Below the pieces are notes generated by a model that saw only the letters and a list, made by a program, of their open reading frames with translations, ran no database searches and was not told the origin of the DNA. This document shows positions 26,738-33,783 of a stretch of DNA of 64,000 nt, one piece after another; the first letter of the stretch is position 1, and each line of letters begins with the position of its first letter. Position numbers and translations under genes: made by a program. This stretch comes from Micromonospora rubida (GTDB taxonomy: Bacteria; Actinomycetota; Actinomycetes; Mycobacteriales; Micromonosporaceae): NCBI RefSeq assembly GCF_009908295.1, contig NZ_JAAALO010000001.1, positions 124,001 to 188,000 on the forward strand. The letters are read 5' to 3'.

Positions 26738-27158
26738 GGCGAATCAACTCCATTCGGTGAACACGTTGGAGACACTCCGGCCGCATCCTGACACGACGTG
26801 CCCGCGCGCCGGGCGCCGGTCGTGGGGCTGTCCCCACGACCGGCGGCGTGGTCCTGCCCAGGGTCGCCACGACTTCGTCGTCGCGCCGTATCGGAACAGG
26901 TGTTCGATCATCCGGTGAAAACTGTGGAGAATCGCCAGTTCACCGGTGTGGTCGGCTAGCGTAAGTGCGGGCCGAAACCTCTCGAACCGTCCTTACTGTA
27001 AGTGTCCTAAGTGGTCCGGATGGGTTAGGACGATACCATGCATGGAGATCAATAAATACGGTAGTTTTCAACGTTCTTACTCGCAGCGACGTGACTTAAT
27101 CTGACAGTCGCAGCGATTATCCGAATTGTTCGCCGATGCGCGTCGTGTCCGGACATGA
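26738..27158. promoter_or_regulatory. AT-richer regulatory region upstream of the AraC gene
   Basis: This 421-bp gene-free stretch is noticeably AT-richer than its surroundings, especially 26990-27130. It holds the palindrome CTTACTGTAAG (26992-27002), an inverted repeat GTCCTAA/TTAGGAC (27004-27010, 27025-27031) and the perfect palindrome CCATGCATGG (27036-27045). A short frame at 26703-26918 on the + strand looks non-coding. The elements are candidate operators or part of a leader RNA. Confidence 0.55.
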
Positions 27159-28238
27159 TCAGTGCGGGGCCGGGAGCTGGCCACCCAGCCACCGGGCCGC
27201 CGCCATCGCCGCCCAGGAACAGATCTCGACCAGCGTCTGGTCGTCCGCGCCGACCAGCCGGCAGCTACGCAAGACCCCCGGGTCCACCTGGTAGGAGGCG
27301 AAGGCCACCAGCAGGGCCAGCCGGCCGACGGGGCGCTGCTTCTCGGACAGCCCACCGACGAGCTCCTCCACCCAGTCCCGGCTGATCCCCCGCGGACCGC
27401 CGCGCCAGCCGACCAGGTTGACCAGCACCAGGTCGCGAACCGCCTCGGGCACCGAGCGGCGTCCCGCCTCGTCGATCGCGGCGCAGGCCCGGCCGAACGC
27501 CTCCGCGATCGCCGGGCTGCCGGCCGCCCAGGACAGGTCTGCCGGCAGCGGCGCGGCCGGCAGCAGGTCCAGGGACCTGCCCGGATCGTGCGGGCGCCGC
27601 GACGCGCTCATCATCGCCCGGCCGAGCACCCGCAGCACCATGGGCAGGGCGACCTCAGGCACCCCCGGTGGCAGCGGCACGTCGCGCAGGAACACGTTCA
27701 CCACCCGATTGAGGTAGTGCAGCAGCACCGCCACCCCGGCCAGCTCCGGCATCTGGGCCGCGGGGAACGGCGGCCGGTCCGGCCGGGTCCGCCCGTCCGC
27801 GGGCATCGCCCAGGCGACGACCTCCTCCAGCGCCGCCGCACCGACGTCACCTTCCGGGCCTGGTCGGGTGGGCCTGTCGGGGCCGGCGCCGCCGCCGAGC
27901 AGGTCCAGCGCGTTGTTGTGGATGGTCGCGCAGTACGGGCAGGCGTTGCCCAACGAGACCGCGGTGGCCACCGCCTCCTTGGCCGCCCGCGGGGCGGCGC
28001 CGGGAACGACCAGCGTTTCCCGGAGCAGCATCCACGCGGCAGCCAGCACCTCGGGAGCCGGCGCATGCAGGGCCACCGGCGGCGCGAGCACGCCGAAGTC
28101 CCTCTCCACCTGCTTGTACACCTCGGCCACCAGGCCACTCGCCCGACCCCGACGCACCGCGTCGACGTATCGGATCTGCGTCAACCCGAGCGCGCCCAGC
28201 ACCGGTCGCAGCACACTTGCCGGCATCACGTACCTCAT
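27159..28238 (-). CDS. AhpD-like carboxymuconolactone decarboxylase family protein (long form)
   Basis: This 359-aa protein contains one AhpD-type helix with KEAVATAVSLGNACPYCATIHN, giving Cys100, Cys103 and His107. The C-terminal half (200-359) looks like a second, degenerate copy without the CxxC pair, ending SYQVDPGVLRSCRLVGADD, so the protein is a pseudo-duplicated CMD. ATG at 28238 is used; a second ATG at 28226 is also possible. It is divergent from another CMD gene at 28549 across a 310-bp promoter region. Expected chemistry is thiol/disulfide-based peroxide reduction; the actual substrate is unknown. Confidence 0.82.
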   Translation of the reverse strand: MRYVMPASVLRPVLGALGLTQIRYVDAVRRGRASGLVAEVYKQVERDFGVLAPPVALHAPAPEVLAAAWMLLRETLVVPGAAPRAAKEAVATAVSLGNACPYCATIHNNALDLLGGGAGPDRPTRPGPEGDVGAAALEEVVAWAMPADGRTRPDRPPFPAAQMPELAGVAVLLHYLNRVVNVFLRDVPLPPGVPEVALPMVLRVLGRAMMSASRRPHDPGRSLDLLPAAPLPADLSWAAGSPAIAEAFGRACAAIDEAGRRSVPEAVRDLVLVNLVGWRGGPRGISRDWVEELVGGLSEKQRPVGRLALLVAFASYQVDPGVLRSCRLVGADDQTLVEICSWAAMAAARWLGGQLPAPH

Positions 28239-28548
28239 CCATCTCTGTGAATTGAATACAGGCTATCGGCGAAAAGTGCCTTCATCCAGTACTCAGTGCG
28301 GTCGAACCGCGCCGTCGGTTCATCCGGGGACGGCTGCAGTAGGCAACCTGGGAGAGCCTCGGACCTGCGGAGACGTGCCATCATGGGCCAGCGGAATCGC
28401 TGCCCGACCGCCGTCGTCGGCGTTTCCGTGTCGCCCCGCAGCCCCGTCGGAGATGGCTGCGGCCGGTGCCGACAGCGCTCCCACTTCGTTGCGGGGCGCA
28501 ATGTCGCGCGGCCGGCCCGACGTCGCCCGAGCAACGAGGAGAAGGCTC
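28239..28548. promoter_or_regulatory. Divergent promoter region between two AhpD-family genes
   Basis: This 310-bp gap must hold promoters for both CMD genes. I see a small inverted repeat GCGGT/ACCGC at 28298-28310 but no strong -35/-10 pair and no convincing small gene. An ACGAGGAGAAGG RBS precedes the rightward gene. Confidence 0.5.
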
Positions 28549-29148
28549 ATGGAAACGACGACGAAACAACCGGGAGTCAGAGTCCCGATGATTGACGAGG
28601 ATCAGGCGGAGGGACGCACCGCCGAACTCTACGAAGAAATCAAGGCGGTCACCGGGCTGCCGTTCGTGCCCGACATGTTCCGGCTCACCTCCACCAATCC
28701 GCGGCTGCTCGCGGTGGTGCTCGCCGGATACGGCGGCGTCTTCGGTGGTGACACGCTCCCCCGACACATCAAGGAACTGATCTCGGCCTGGACGTCCAAG
28801 CTCAACGGCTGCCCATACTGCGTCGGGACGCACAGCTGGTTCCTCAGCCAGTTCGGCGGCAGCGACGAACTGCTGGAGGCGGTGTCGGACGCGAACACCG
28901 CCGAGGAGTTGCCGGTCGACGAGCGCACCATGCCGCTCATGCAGCTGGTGACGAAGGTGAGCACCGGCGCGTACAAGATCACCGACGCGGACTGGGCGAA
29001 GGCCGCCGCCGCCGGCTGGAGCGACGCCGAGATGCTGGAGGCGGTCTTCTGCGCCTGCCTGTTCGCGTTCATCAACCGGTTGGTCGACGCCACCGGTCTG
29101 GGCTCCTCCGTCGACCGCAGCCGCATCGCGCGGCTGTCCGACGAGTGA
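28549..29148 (+). CDS. AhpD-like carboxymuconolactone decarboxylase family protein
   Basis: This 199-aa CMD/AhpD protein has the peroxidase-related motif in HIKELISAWTSKLNGCPYCVGTH: Cys88, Cys91 and His95. The N-terminal ELYEEIKAVTGLPFVPDMFRL and the C-terminal AVFCACLFAFINRLVDATGL segments are typical of the uncharacterised peroxidase-related (YciW-like) subgroup. ATG at 28549 follows AGGAGAAGG. It is 25 bp before an SDR gene in the same direction, so the two form an operon. With the genes at 1186 and 27159 it makes three AhpD homologues in the locus. Confidence 0.88.
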   Translation: METTTKQPGVRVPMIDEDQAEGRTAELYEEIKAVTGLPFVPDMFRLTSTNPRLLAVVLAGYGGVFGGDTLPRHIKELISAWTSKLNGCPYCVGTHSWFLSQFGGSDELLEAVSDANTAEELPVDERTMPLMQLVTKVSTGAYKITDADWAKAAAAGWSDAEMLEAVFCACLFAFINRLVDATGLGSSVDRSRIARLSDE

Positions 29149-29173
29149 CTCCCGGCCGGGAAGGGATCTCATC

Positions 29174-30049
29174 ATGACCCAGTCACGCGCAATCCTGCTG
29201 ACCGGCGCCTCGTCGGGCACCGGCATGTCCTCGGGCAGCGGCAAGGCGACCGCGTTGCGGTTGCACCGGGCCGGCTGGCCGGTCTACGCCACCGGGCGCA
29301 ACCTGGAGGCCCTGGCCGACCTGGCCGACGAGGGCATCACGGTGCTCTATCTCGACGTCAACGACGAGGAGTCGATGGCCGCGGCGGTCAAGCGGATCAC
29401 CGACGAGCACGGTGCGGTCGGCACCCTCATCAACAACGCCGCGTACAGCCTCAACGGCACCATCGGCGAGACCCCGATGGACCAGGTCCGCGCCCAGTTC
29501 GAGACGAACGTCTTCGGGCTGTGCCGGCTCACCCAGATGGTCCTGCCCGGCATGCGCGAGCAGGGCGGCGGGCGGGTGATCATGATGTCGTCCATCTTCG
29601 GCATGTTCGCCACCCCCGGCCGGGGCTACTACCAGGCCACCAAGCACGCGCTGGAGGCCATCAGCGACTCGCTGCGCCTCGAGGTGGCTCCCTTCGGCAT
29701 CAAGGTGGTGGTGCTCCAGCCGGCGCCCATCCTCGGTGGCTTCGTTCCCGACAGCGTCTCCGACCTGGGCATGGACTCGCACGAGAACCCCGCGCTGTAC
29801 CGGGACTTCTGGGAGCACTTCGTCGACTGGCACCAGGCGTACCGGCTCAGCGACAACCCGCCGCTGCGCGGCAAGATCGCGGTCCGGGCGGAGAACGTCG
29901 CCAAGGTCCTCGAGACGGCGGTCTCCACCCCGAACCCGCGCATCCGCTACCGGCTCGGCATGCCGCCACGACTGCTGCCGAAGATGCGGGCGATGATCGG
30001 TGAACGCGGGTGGGAGAAGTTCGTGCGCGCGTTCTTCCCCGTCCCCTGA
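29174..30049 (+). CDS. Short-chain dehydrogenase/reductase with expanded glycine loop
   Basis: This 291-aa classical SDR has the NNAAYS motif, a catalytic Ser in MMSSIFG, and YYQATK (YxxxK). The cofactor loop is odd: TGASSGTGMSSGSGKATA at residues 10-27, where a normal SDR has TGASSGIGxATA. The underlying DNA reads as two imperfect 18-bp copies (TCGTCGGGCACCGGCATG and TCCTCGGGCAGCGGCAAG), so a small duplication has inserted six residues. Activity may be kept or altered. It is co-transcribed with the CMD gene upstream and ends at a terminator. Substrate unknown. Confidence 0.88.
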   Translation: MTQSRAILLTGASSGTGMSSGSGKATALRLHRAGWPVYATGRNLEALADLADEGITVLYLDVNDEESMAAAVKRITDEHGAVGTLINNAAYSLNGTIGETPMDQVRAQFETNVFGLCRLTQMVLPGMREQGGGRVIMMSSIFGMFATPGRGYYQATKHALEAISDSLRLEVAPFGIKVVVLQPAPILGGFVPDSVSDLGMDSHENPALYRDFWEHFVDWHQAYRLSDNPPLRGKIAVRAENVAKVLETAVSTPNPRIRYRLGMPPRLLPKMRAMIGERGWEKFVRAFFPVP

Positions 30050-30060
30050 CCGCGGGCACG

Positions 30061-30091
30061 AGCGGCGCCGACGGATGTCGTCGGCGCCGCT
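30061..30091. terminator. Bidirectional stem-loop terminator
   Basis: A 12-bp perfect stem (AGCGGCGCCGAC / GTCGGCGCCGCT) with a 7-nt loop lies between the convergent SDR and CopC genes. Confidence 0.8.
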
Positions 30092-30128
30092 TTCCGTTGC
30101 CCCGGGTGCCGTCACGTCGGGCCGCCCG

Positions 30129-30728
30129 TCAGGTCTGCGGGTCGAGGCGCAGGGACGCGGCCCGCCCGCCGCGCGGACGCAGCCACAGCAGGGCGAGGGC
30201 CACGGCCAGCACCGCGCCGTCGATGACCAGCAGGAAGGCGCTGAATCCGTCGATGCCGTGCCCGTGCCCGACCACCACTTTCTCGCCGGCCTGGCGGGCC
30301 GCGTCGTCCAGCGGGGCCGGCGCGACGCCGGTGCCCACGCTGAACCGGTGCGCCCCGGTCGCGGTCGACCCGTCGGTGAAGGTGACGTGGTACGCGATCG
30401 TGTAGTCGCCGGCGGCGCCGATGCTCACCGGCAGCCGCAGCCGCGTGGAGCCGGCCTTGGTCGGCTCGCCGTCGGTGACCGTCCGGCTCTCGACGTCGAG
30501 CACCGCGACGTGTGACTGCCCCTCGTCGACGCCGGCGTCGAAGTCCAGGGTCACCTCGGCCGGCGCGGCGGTGAGCACCGCGCCGGCCGAGGGGCCGGCG
30601 GAGACCAGGCCGCCGTCGGCCCGAGCCGCGCCGGGGGTGAGCGCGAGCAGCCCGGCGACCGCCGCGACCACGGCCGCGACGGCCGCCCGTCGACGGCCGC
30701 CGGACGGGAGGCTCAGCTCACGCGGCAT
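30129..30728 (-). CDS. CopC-domain protein with C-terminal membrane anchor
   Basis: This 199-aa exported protein has a signal peptide (residues 10-38, ending AARA), a CopC-like immunoglobulin fold (LVSAGPSAGAVLTAAPAEVTLDF...YTIAYHVTFTDGSTATGAHRF) and a C-terminal transmembrane helix (about 163-183). CopC-type proteins bind copper in the periplasm or at the outer face of the membrane; here the usual N-terminal His after processing is replaced, so copper binding is uncertain. Its start overlaps the upstream membrane-protein gene by 11 bp, indicating a two-gene operon. Confidence 0.85.
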   Translation of the reverse strand: MPRELSLPSGGRRRAAVAAVVAAVAGLLALTPGAARADGGLVSAGPSAGAVLTAAPAEVTLDFDAGVDEGQSHVAVLDVESRTVTDGEPTKAGSTRLRLPVSIGAAGDYTIAYHVTFTDGSTATGAHRFSVGTGVAPAPLDDAARQAGEKVVVGHGHGIDGFSAFLLVIDGAVLAVALALLWLRPRGGRAASLRLDPQT

Positions 30729-31308
30729 GGGGCACGACGGACTGGCTGGAGACGCGGTGCACGATGCAGCTGCACGTCATCAGCTCCTGCTCGCGCCGGT
30801 TCGGCCGCAGGTGCAGGTACATCGCGACCACCATCGGGATGAACACGATCGAGTTGTAGAACAGGTGCAGCTCGACCCGCGGCAGCACCAGCTGAAGGAT
30901 GCTGGTCGGCACCTTCTGGCCGAAGAACATGGTGCCGCTCTGCACCTGCCACAGCAGCATGAAGTGCTCGATGTGGTGCCAGAACTGGATGGCCAGCGCC
31001 ACCACCCACCAGGTGTGGGCGCGGCCGACGAAACCGCGGCGCAGCGCGAAGAGGAAGACCAGCATCACGATGGCGTAGCCGTAGTGCAGCCACTCGGAGG
31101 AGACCAGCCAGGGATAGAACTGGCCCAGCACCCCGCGCGCCTGCGGCCGTGGCGTGCCGAGCACCCAGATCTGGTACGCCTGGACCAGGTGCTCGGCCCA
31201 GTGCGCCAGCACGATGATGAGGAAGCCGTTCAGGGCCGCCTTGTGATGGGCTCCGTTGAGCCGCGCGAGCAGCCCGGACGACGGAGCGGCGGTAAGGGGT
31301 TGGGTCAT
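30718..31308 (-). CDS. Histidine-rich polytopic membrane protein, unknown function
   Basis: This 196-aa protein has about four transmembrane segments (residues 25-50, 70-90, 98-120, 140-165). Histidines cluster at membrane edges: HWAEHL (about 36-41), HHIEHF (about 111-116), ELHLFYN and MYLHLRP. The HxxEH and HHxxH arrangement is reminiscent of diiron or copper membrane oxidoreductases but matches no family I recognise. ATG at 31308 has a GGAAGGTG RBS. It overlaps the CopC-domain gene, hinting at a copper-linked membrane complex. The long inverted repeat at 31417 lies upstream. Confidence 0.75.
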   Translation of the reverse strand: MTQPLTAAPSSGLLARLNGAHHKAALNGFLIIVLAHWAEHLVQAYQIWVLGTPRPQARGVLGQFYPWLVSSEWLHYGYAIVMLVFLFALRRGFVGRAHTWWVVALAIQFWHHIEHFMLLWQVQSGTMFFGQKVPTSILQLVLPRVELHLFYNSIVFIPMVVAMYLHLRPNRREQELMTCSCIVHRVSSQSVVPHAA

Positions 31309-31416
31309 CTTTAGGCACCTTCCGTGAAAACGCGAGGGAGTCCGCCGTACGACCCGTGGGAACGGGGACAGCGGCTTGCCGCGAAGCTAACCGCCTATCC
31401 TGTTCCACGGTTCCTC

Positions 31417-31445
31417 CAGATTGCCCAGTTGCTGTCGGCAATCTG
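31417..31445. promoter_or_regulatory. Inverted repeat CAGATTGCC / GGCAATCTG
   Basis: Perfect 9-bp arms at 31417-31425 and 31437-31445 are separated by 11 bp, about 110 bp before the His-rich membrane protein gene. The arms contain the GGCAAT element seen in other leaders, and the spacer contains a third degenerate copy (CCCAGTT). It looks like a dimeric operator. Confidence 0.55.
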
Positions 31446-31473
31446 CCTGTTCCCGGCGCCGCCGAGTGACCAC

Positions 31474-32820
31474 TCAGGACACCAGCCAGTTGGCGTGGAA
31501 CCCGCTGGGCACCCGGCCCGGCAGGTGCACGACGGCGACCGGCGGGCCGGCGAAGTCGCCCGCGTCGAGCACGACGAGGTCGCTGCGGTCGGTCCGGCCG
31601 TCGTAGACGTAGGTCAGCAGCCAGCCGTCGTCCTCTGCGGACAGCGGCCCGCGCGGGACGAACACCGCCTCCCCCGCCTCGCGGTGCGGCCCGAAGTCGT
31701 GCACCGCGACCTCCCGGCGCACCATGTCGTGGCGCAGCAGCGCCGAGCCGCCCAGCACCCCGGCCCCGGACTGCATGGCCACGGTGTAGGCGTACCGGTG
31801 CGGCATCGTCTTGCGGCGGTCGTCGATGCGGGGGAACTCCTGCGGGATGTCGTCGAGCTGCTCGGCGCCGACGGTGCCCCGGGTCAGGTCCAGCGTCCAC
31901 CGCCACAGGGTCGGGGCGGACTCGCCCGGGGCGTGCAGGTCGCGGTCGAAGACGCGGTCGTAGCGCACCACGTCGACCACGCACCGGTCGTCGACCTCGT
32001 AGGCGTTGACGGGGTGGAAGACGTAGCAGGGGTCGACCTCGAACCAGCGCACGTCGGCGCCGCGTCCCTCGCGCGGGAGCAGCCCGAGCCGGGCCGGCCG
32101 CTGCGGCGACCACGCGTACGGGAAGCGCGAGCCCGCCCGGGCCAGCGCCGGGTTGAAGGTGACCGGCAGGTCGAACAGCACCGAGTGCCGGTCGGTCAGC
32201 GCCAGCGAGTGCATCAGGGGCGGGCCGGACACCTCGATCCGCTCGCTGCGGCGCACCCGCCCCTCGGGGGTCAGCACGAGGTGCTCGACGTACGGCAGCT
32301 CGTGGTAGTAGGCGACGGCGAACAGCTCTCCGGTGACCGGGTCGCACTCGGCGTGCGCGGCGAAGCCGTGCGGCAGGGTGGCGTCGAAGTCGATCCGGGC
32401 CACGGAGTCCAGCTCGTCGTCGAGCTCGACGGGCAGCACCCCCGCCTCGCCGAGGGCGAGGATGCGCCCGCCGTGCCGGATGACGTTGGCGTTGGCGTTG
32501 TCGGACAGCCCGTGCCGCGGGCCGGGCAGGGCGAGCTCGCCCAGGGCGCGGGTGGTGCGGTCGGTGCGGATCCACCGGTTGCGATACCACAGCGCGCGGC
32601 CCTCGCGCAGGCGCACCCCGTGCGCCATGCCGTCGCCGACCAGGGCGTGGCCGGGCCGGTCGCCGGCCATCGGGTTCGGCCCGATCCGGACGAAGCAGCC
32701 GTTCAGCTCGGCGGGCAGCCGGCCGGTGACCGCCAGGTCGAGCTCGGTCGCCTCGGCGGCGACGGGGCGCCGGCTGTCGTGCTGGGGCAGGGTCTGGGGG
32801 GCGAGGGCGACGACGCTCAT
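31474..32820 (-). CDS. Carotenoid cleavage oxygenase family protein
   Basis: This 448-aa enzyme is a complete member of the RPE65/carotenoid oxygenase family, seven-bladed propeller enzymes with a ferrous iron held by four histidines. All four are visible: His156 (HGFAAHAE), His204 (PLMHSLALTD), His269 (YVFHPVNAY) and His442 (PSGFHANW). The DGMAHGVRL and GPPLMHS segments are also typical. Members cleave, or in RPE65 isomerise, conjugated double bonds. No carotenoid genes are present nearby, while the enediyne PKS makes a linear polyene, so that polyene is a candidate substrate. ATG at 32820 follows GGAGG; the frame could extend to a GTG at 32832. It is divergent from a TetR gene across a clear palindromic operator. 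Confidence 0.9.
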   Translation of the reverse strand: MSVVALAPQTLPQHDSRRPVAAEATELDLAVTGRLPAELNGCFVRIGPNPMAGDRPGHALVGDGMAHGVRLREGRALWYRNRWIRTDRTTRALGELALPGPRHGLSDNANANVIRHGGRILALGEAGVLPVELDDELDSVARIDFDATLPHGFAAHAECDPVTGELFAVAYYHELPYVEHLVLTPEGRVRRSERIEVSGPPLMHSLALTDRHSVLFDLPVTFNPALARAGSRFPYAWSPQRPARLGLLPREGRGADVRWFEVDPCYVFHPVNAYEVDDRCVVDVVRYDRVFDRDLHAPGESAPTLWRWTLDLTRGTVGAEQLDDIPQEFPRIDDRRKTMPHRYAYTVAMQSGAGVLGGSALLRHDMVRREVAVHDFGPHREAGEAVFVPRGPLSAEDDGWLLTYVYDGRTDRSDLVVLDAGDFAGPPVAVVHLPGRVPSGFHANWLVS

Positions 32821-32859
32821 TGGGGCCTCCACGAGCTGGCGCGATCTTTTGGGATATCG

Positions 32860-32882
32860 CAGTTACGTAACAGCGTTACTTC
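32860..32882. promoter_or_regulatory. Nested palindromic operator between carotenoid oxygenase and TetR genes
   Basis: GTTACGTAAC (32862-32871) is a perfect 10-bp palindrome and overlaps a second one, GTAAC-AGC-GTTAC (32867-32879). Three GTTAC/GTAAC half-sites are thus arrayed in the 96-bp gap between divergent genes. A TetR dimer pair is the natural ligand, giving autoregulation and control of the oxygenase. Confidence 0.7.
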
Positions 32883-32916
32883 ATCGAAGGTACGCCGGGC
32901 GTGAGATCATGTCAAC

Positions 32917-33567
32917 GTGAGCCCGCGCCGGATCGACCCTCAGTTGGCCACCACCCTGCTGGAGGCCGCAGCCCGACTGCTGGCCGAGGAGGGCGCCGCC
33001 GGCCTCACCACGCGCCGCCTCGCCGCCGCTGTGGGCACCTCGACCACGGCCGTTTACACGCACTTCGGCGGCATGGACAACCTGGTCCGGGCGATGGTGC
33101 ACGAGGGCTTCGCGCGGCTGCACCGACGGATGTCGACCGTGCGGGCCACCCCCGACGCGGTCGCCGACGTGATGGCCCTCGGGTACGCGTACCGGGCCAA
33201 CTCGCTCGACCACCCGCAGCTCTACCAGGTCATGTTCGGCAGCGCGGCACTCGGCGGGTTCGCCCTCGCCGACGGCGACCGGCAGCACGGCAAGTACACC
33301 CTCCAGCCACTGGTGGACGCGGTGGCCCGGGCCACCGAGCAGGGCCGGTTCCGCGCCGGCGACCCGCTGCTGGTCGCGCAGAACATGTGGATCGCCCTGC
33401 ACGGGCTGGTCAGCCTCGAACTCGGCGGCTACCTGATCGACCCGTACGACGCCGACGTGTGCTTCGAGGCGCAACTGCGCTCGCTGATGGTCGGCGCGGG
33501 CGACGAGTACGAGGCGACGGCCACCTCCCTCGCCCGGGCCCGGCGGCGGCGCTCCCCGCGCTCCTGA
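32917..33567 (+). CDS. TetR-family transcriptional regulator
   Basis: This 216-aa repressor has an N-terminal HTH (LEAAARLLAEEGAAGLTTRRLAAAVGTSTTAVYTHFGGMDNLVRA, residues 14-58) and a C-terminal ligand-binding helical domain (TetR_C-like, with MWIALHGLVSLELGGYL). The GTG at 32917 is used. The gene is divergent from the carotenoid oxygenase and upstream of the GMC oxidoreductase gene, so it may control both; the operator at 32860 supports the first. Confidence 0.9.
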   Translation: MSPRRIDPQLATTLLEAAARLLAEEGAAGLTTRRLAAAVGTSTTAVYTHFGGMDNLVRAMVHEGFARLHRRMSTVRATPDAVADVMALGYAYRANSLDHPQLYQVMFGSAALGGFALADGDRQHGKYTLQPLVDAVARATEQGRFRAGDPLLVAQNMWIALHGLVSLELGGYLIDPYDADVCFEAQLRSLMVGAGDEYEATATSLARARRRRSPRS

Positions 33568-33783
33568 GACGCCCGCGTCGCCGGCCCAGACGGCCCAGCG
33601 ACGGCCTCCTGATGGAACACGCCCCCAGGAACGCCGGGGGCCGGTGAGCAACGGCGGAGAAGCGACGGGCGGAGCCCGGTGTGATGCTCGTGGCGGGTCC
33701 CGAGCACGTCTGCAATGGAAGCGCATCCACTCCTGTGGGTCAGCCGACAGGATCGCCAACCCTCCACGTACCGAAGGACGCCG

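Noticed and set aside
26703..26918. 71-aa frame on the + strand overlapping the AraC start region
   Set aside because: Composition and position suggest it is a by-product of the regulatory region; no RBS or homologous look.
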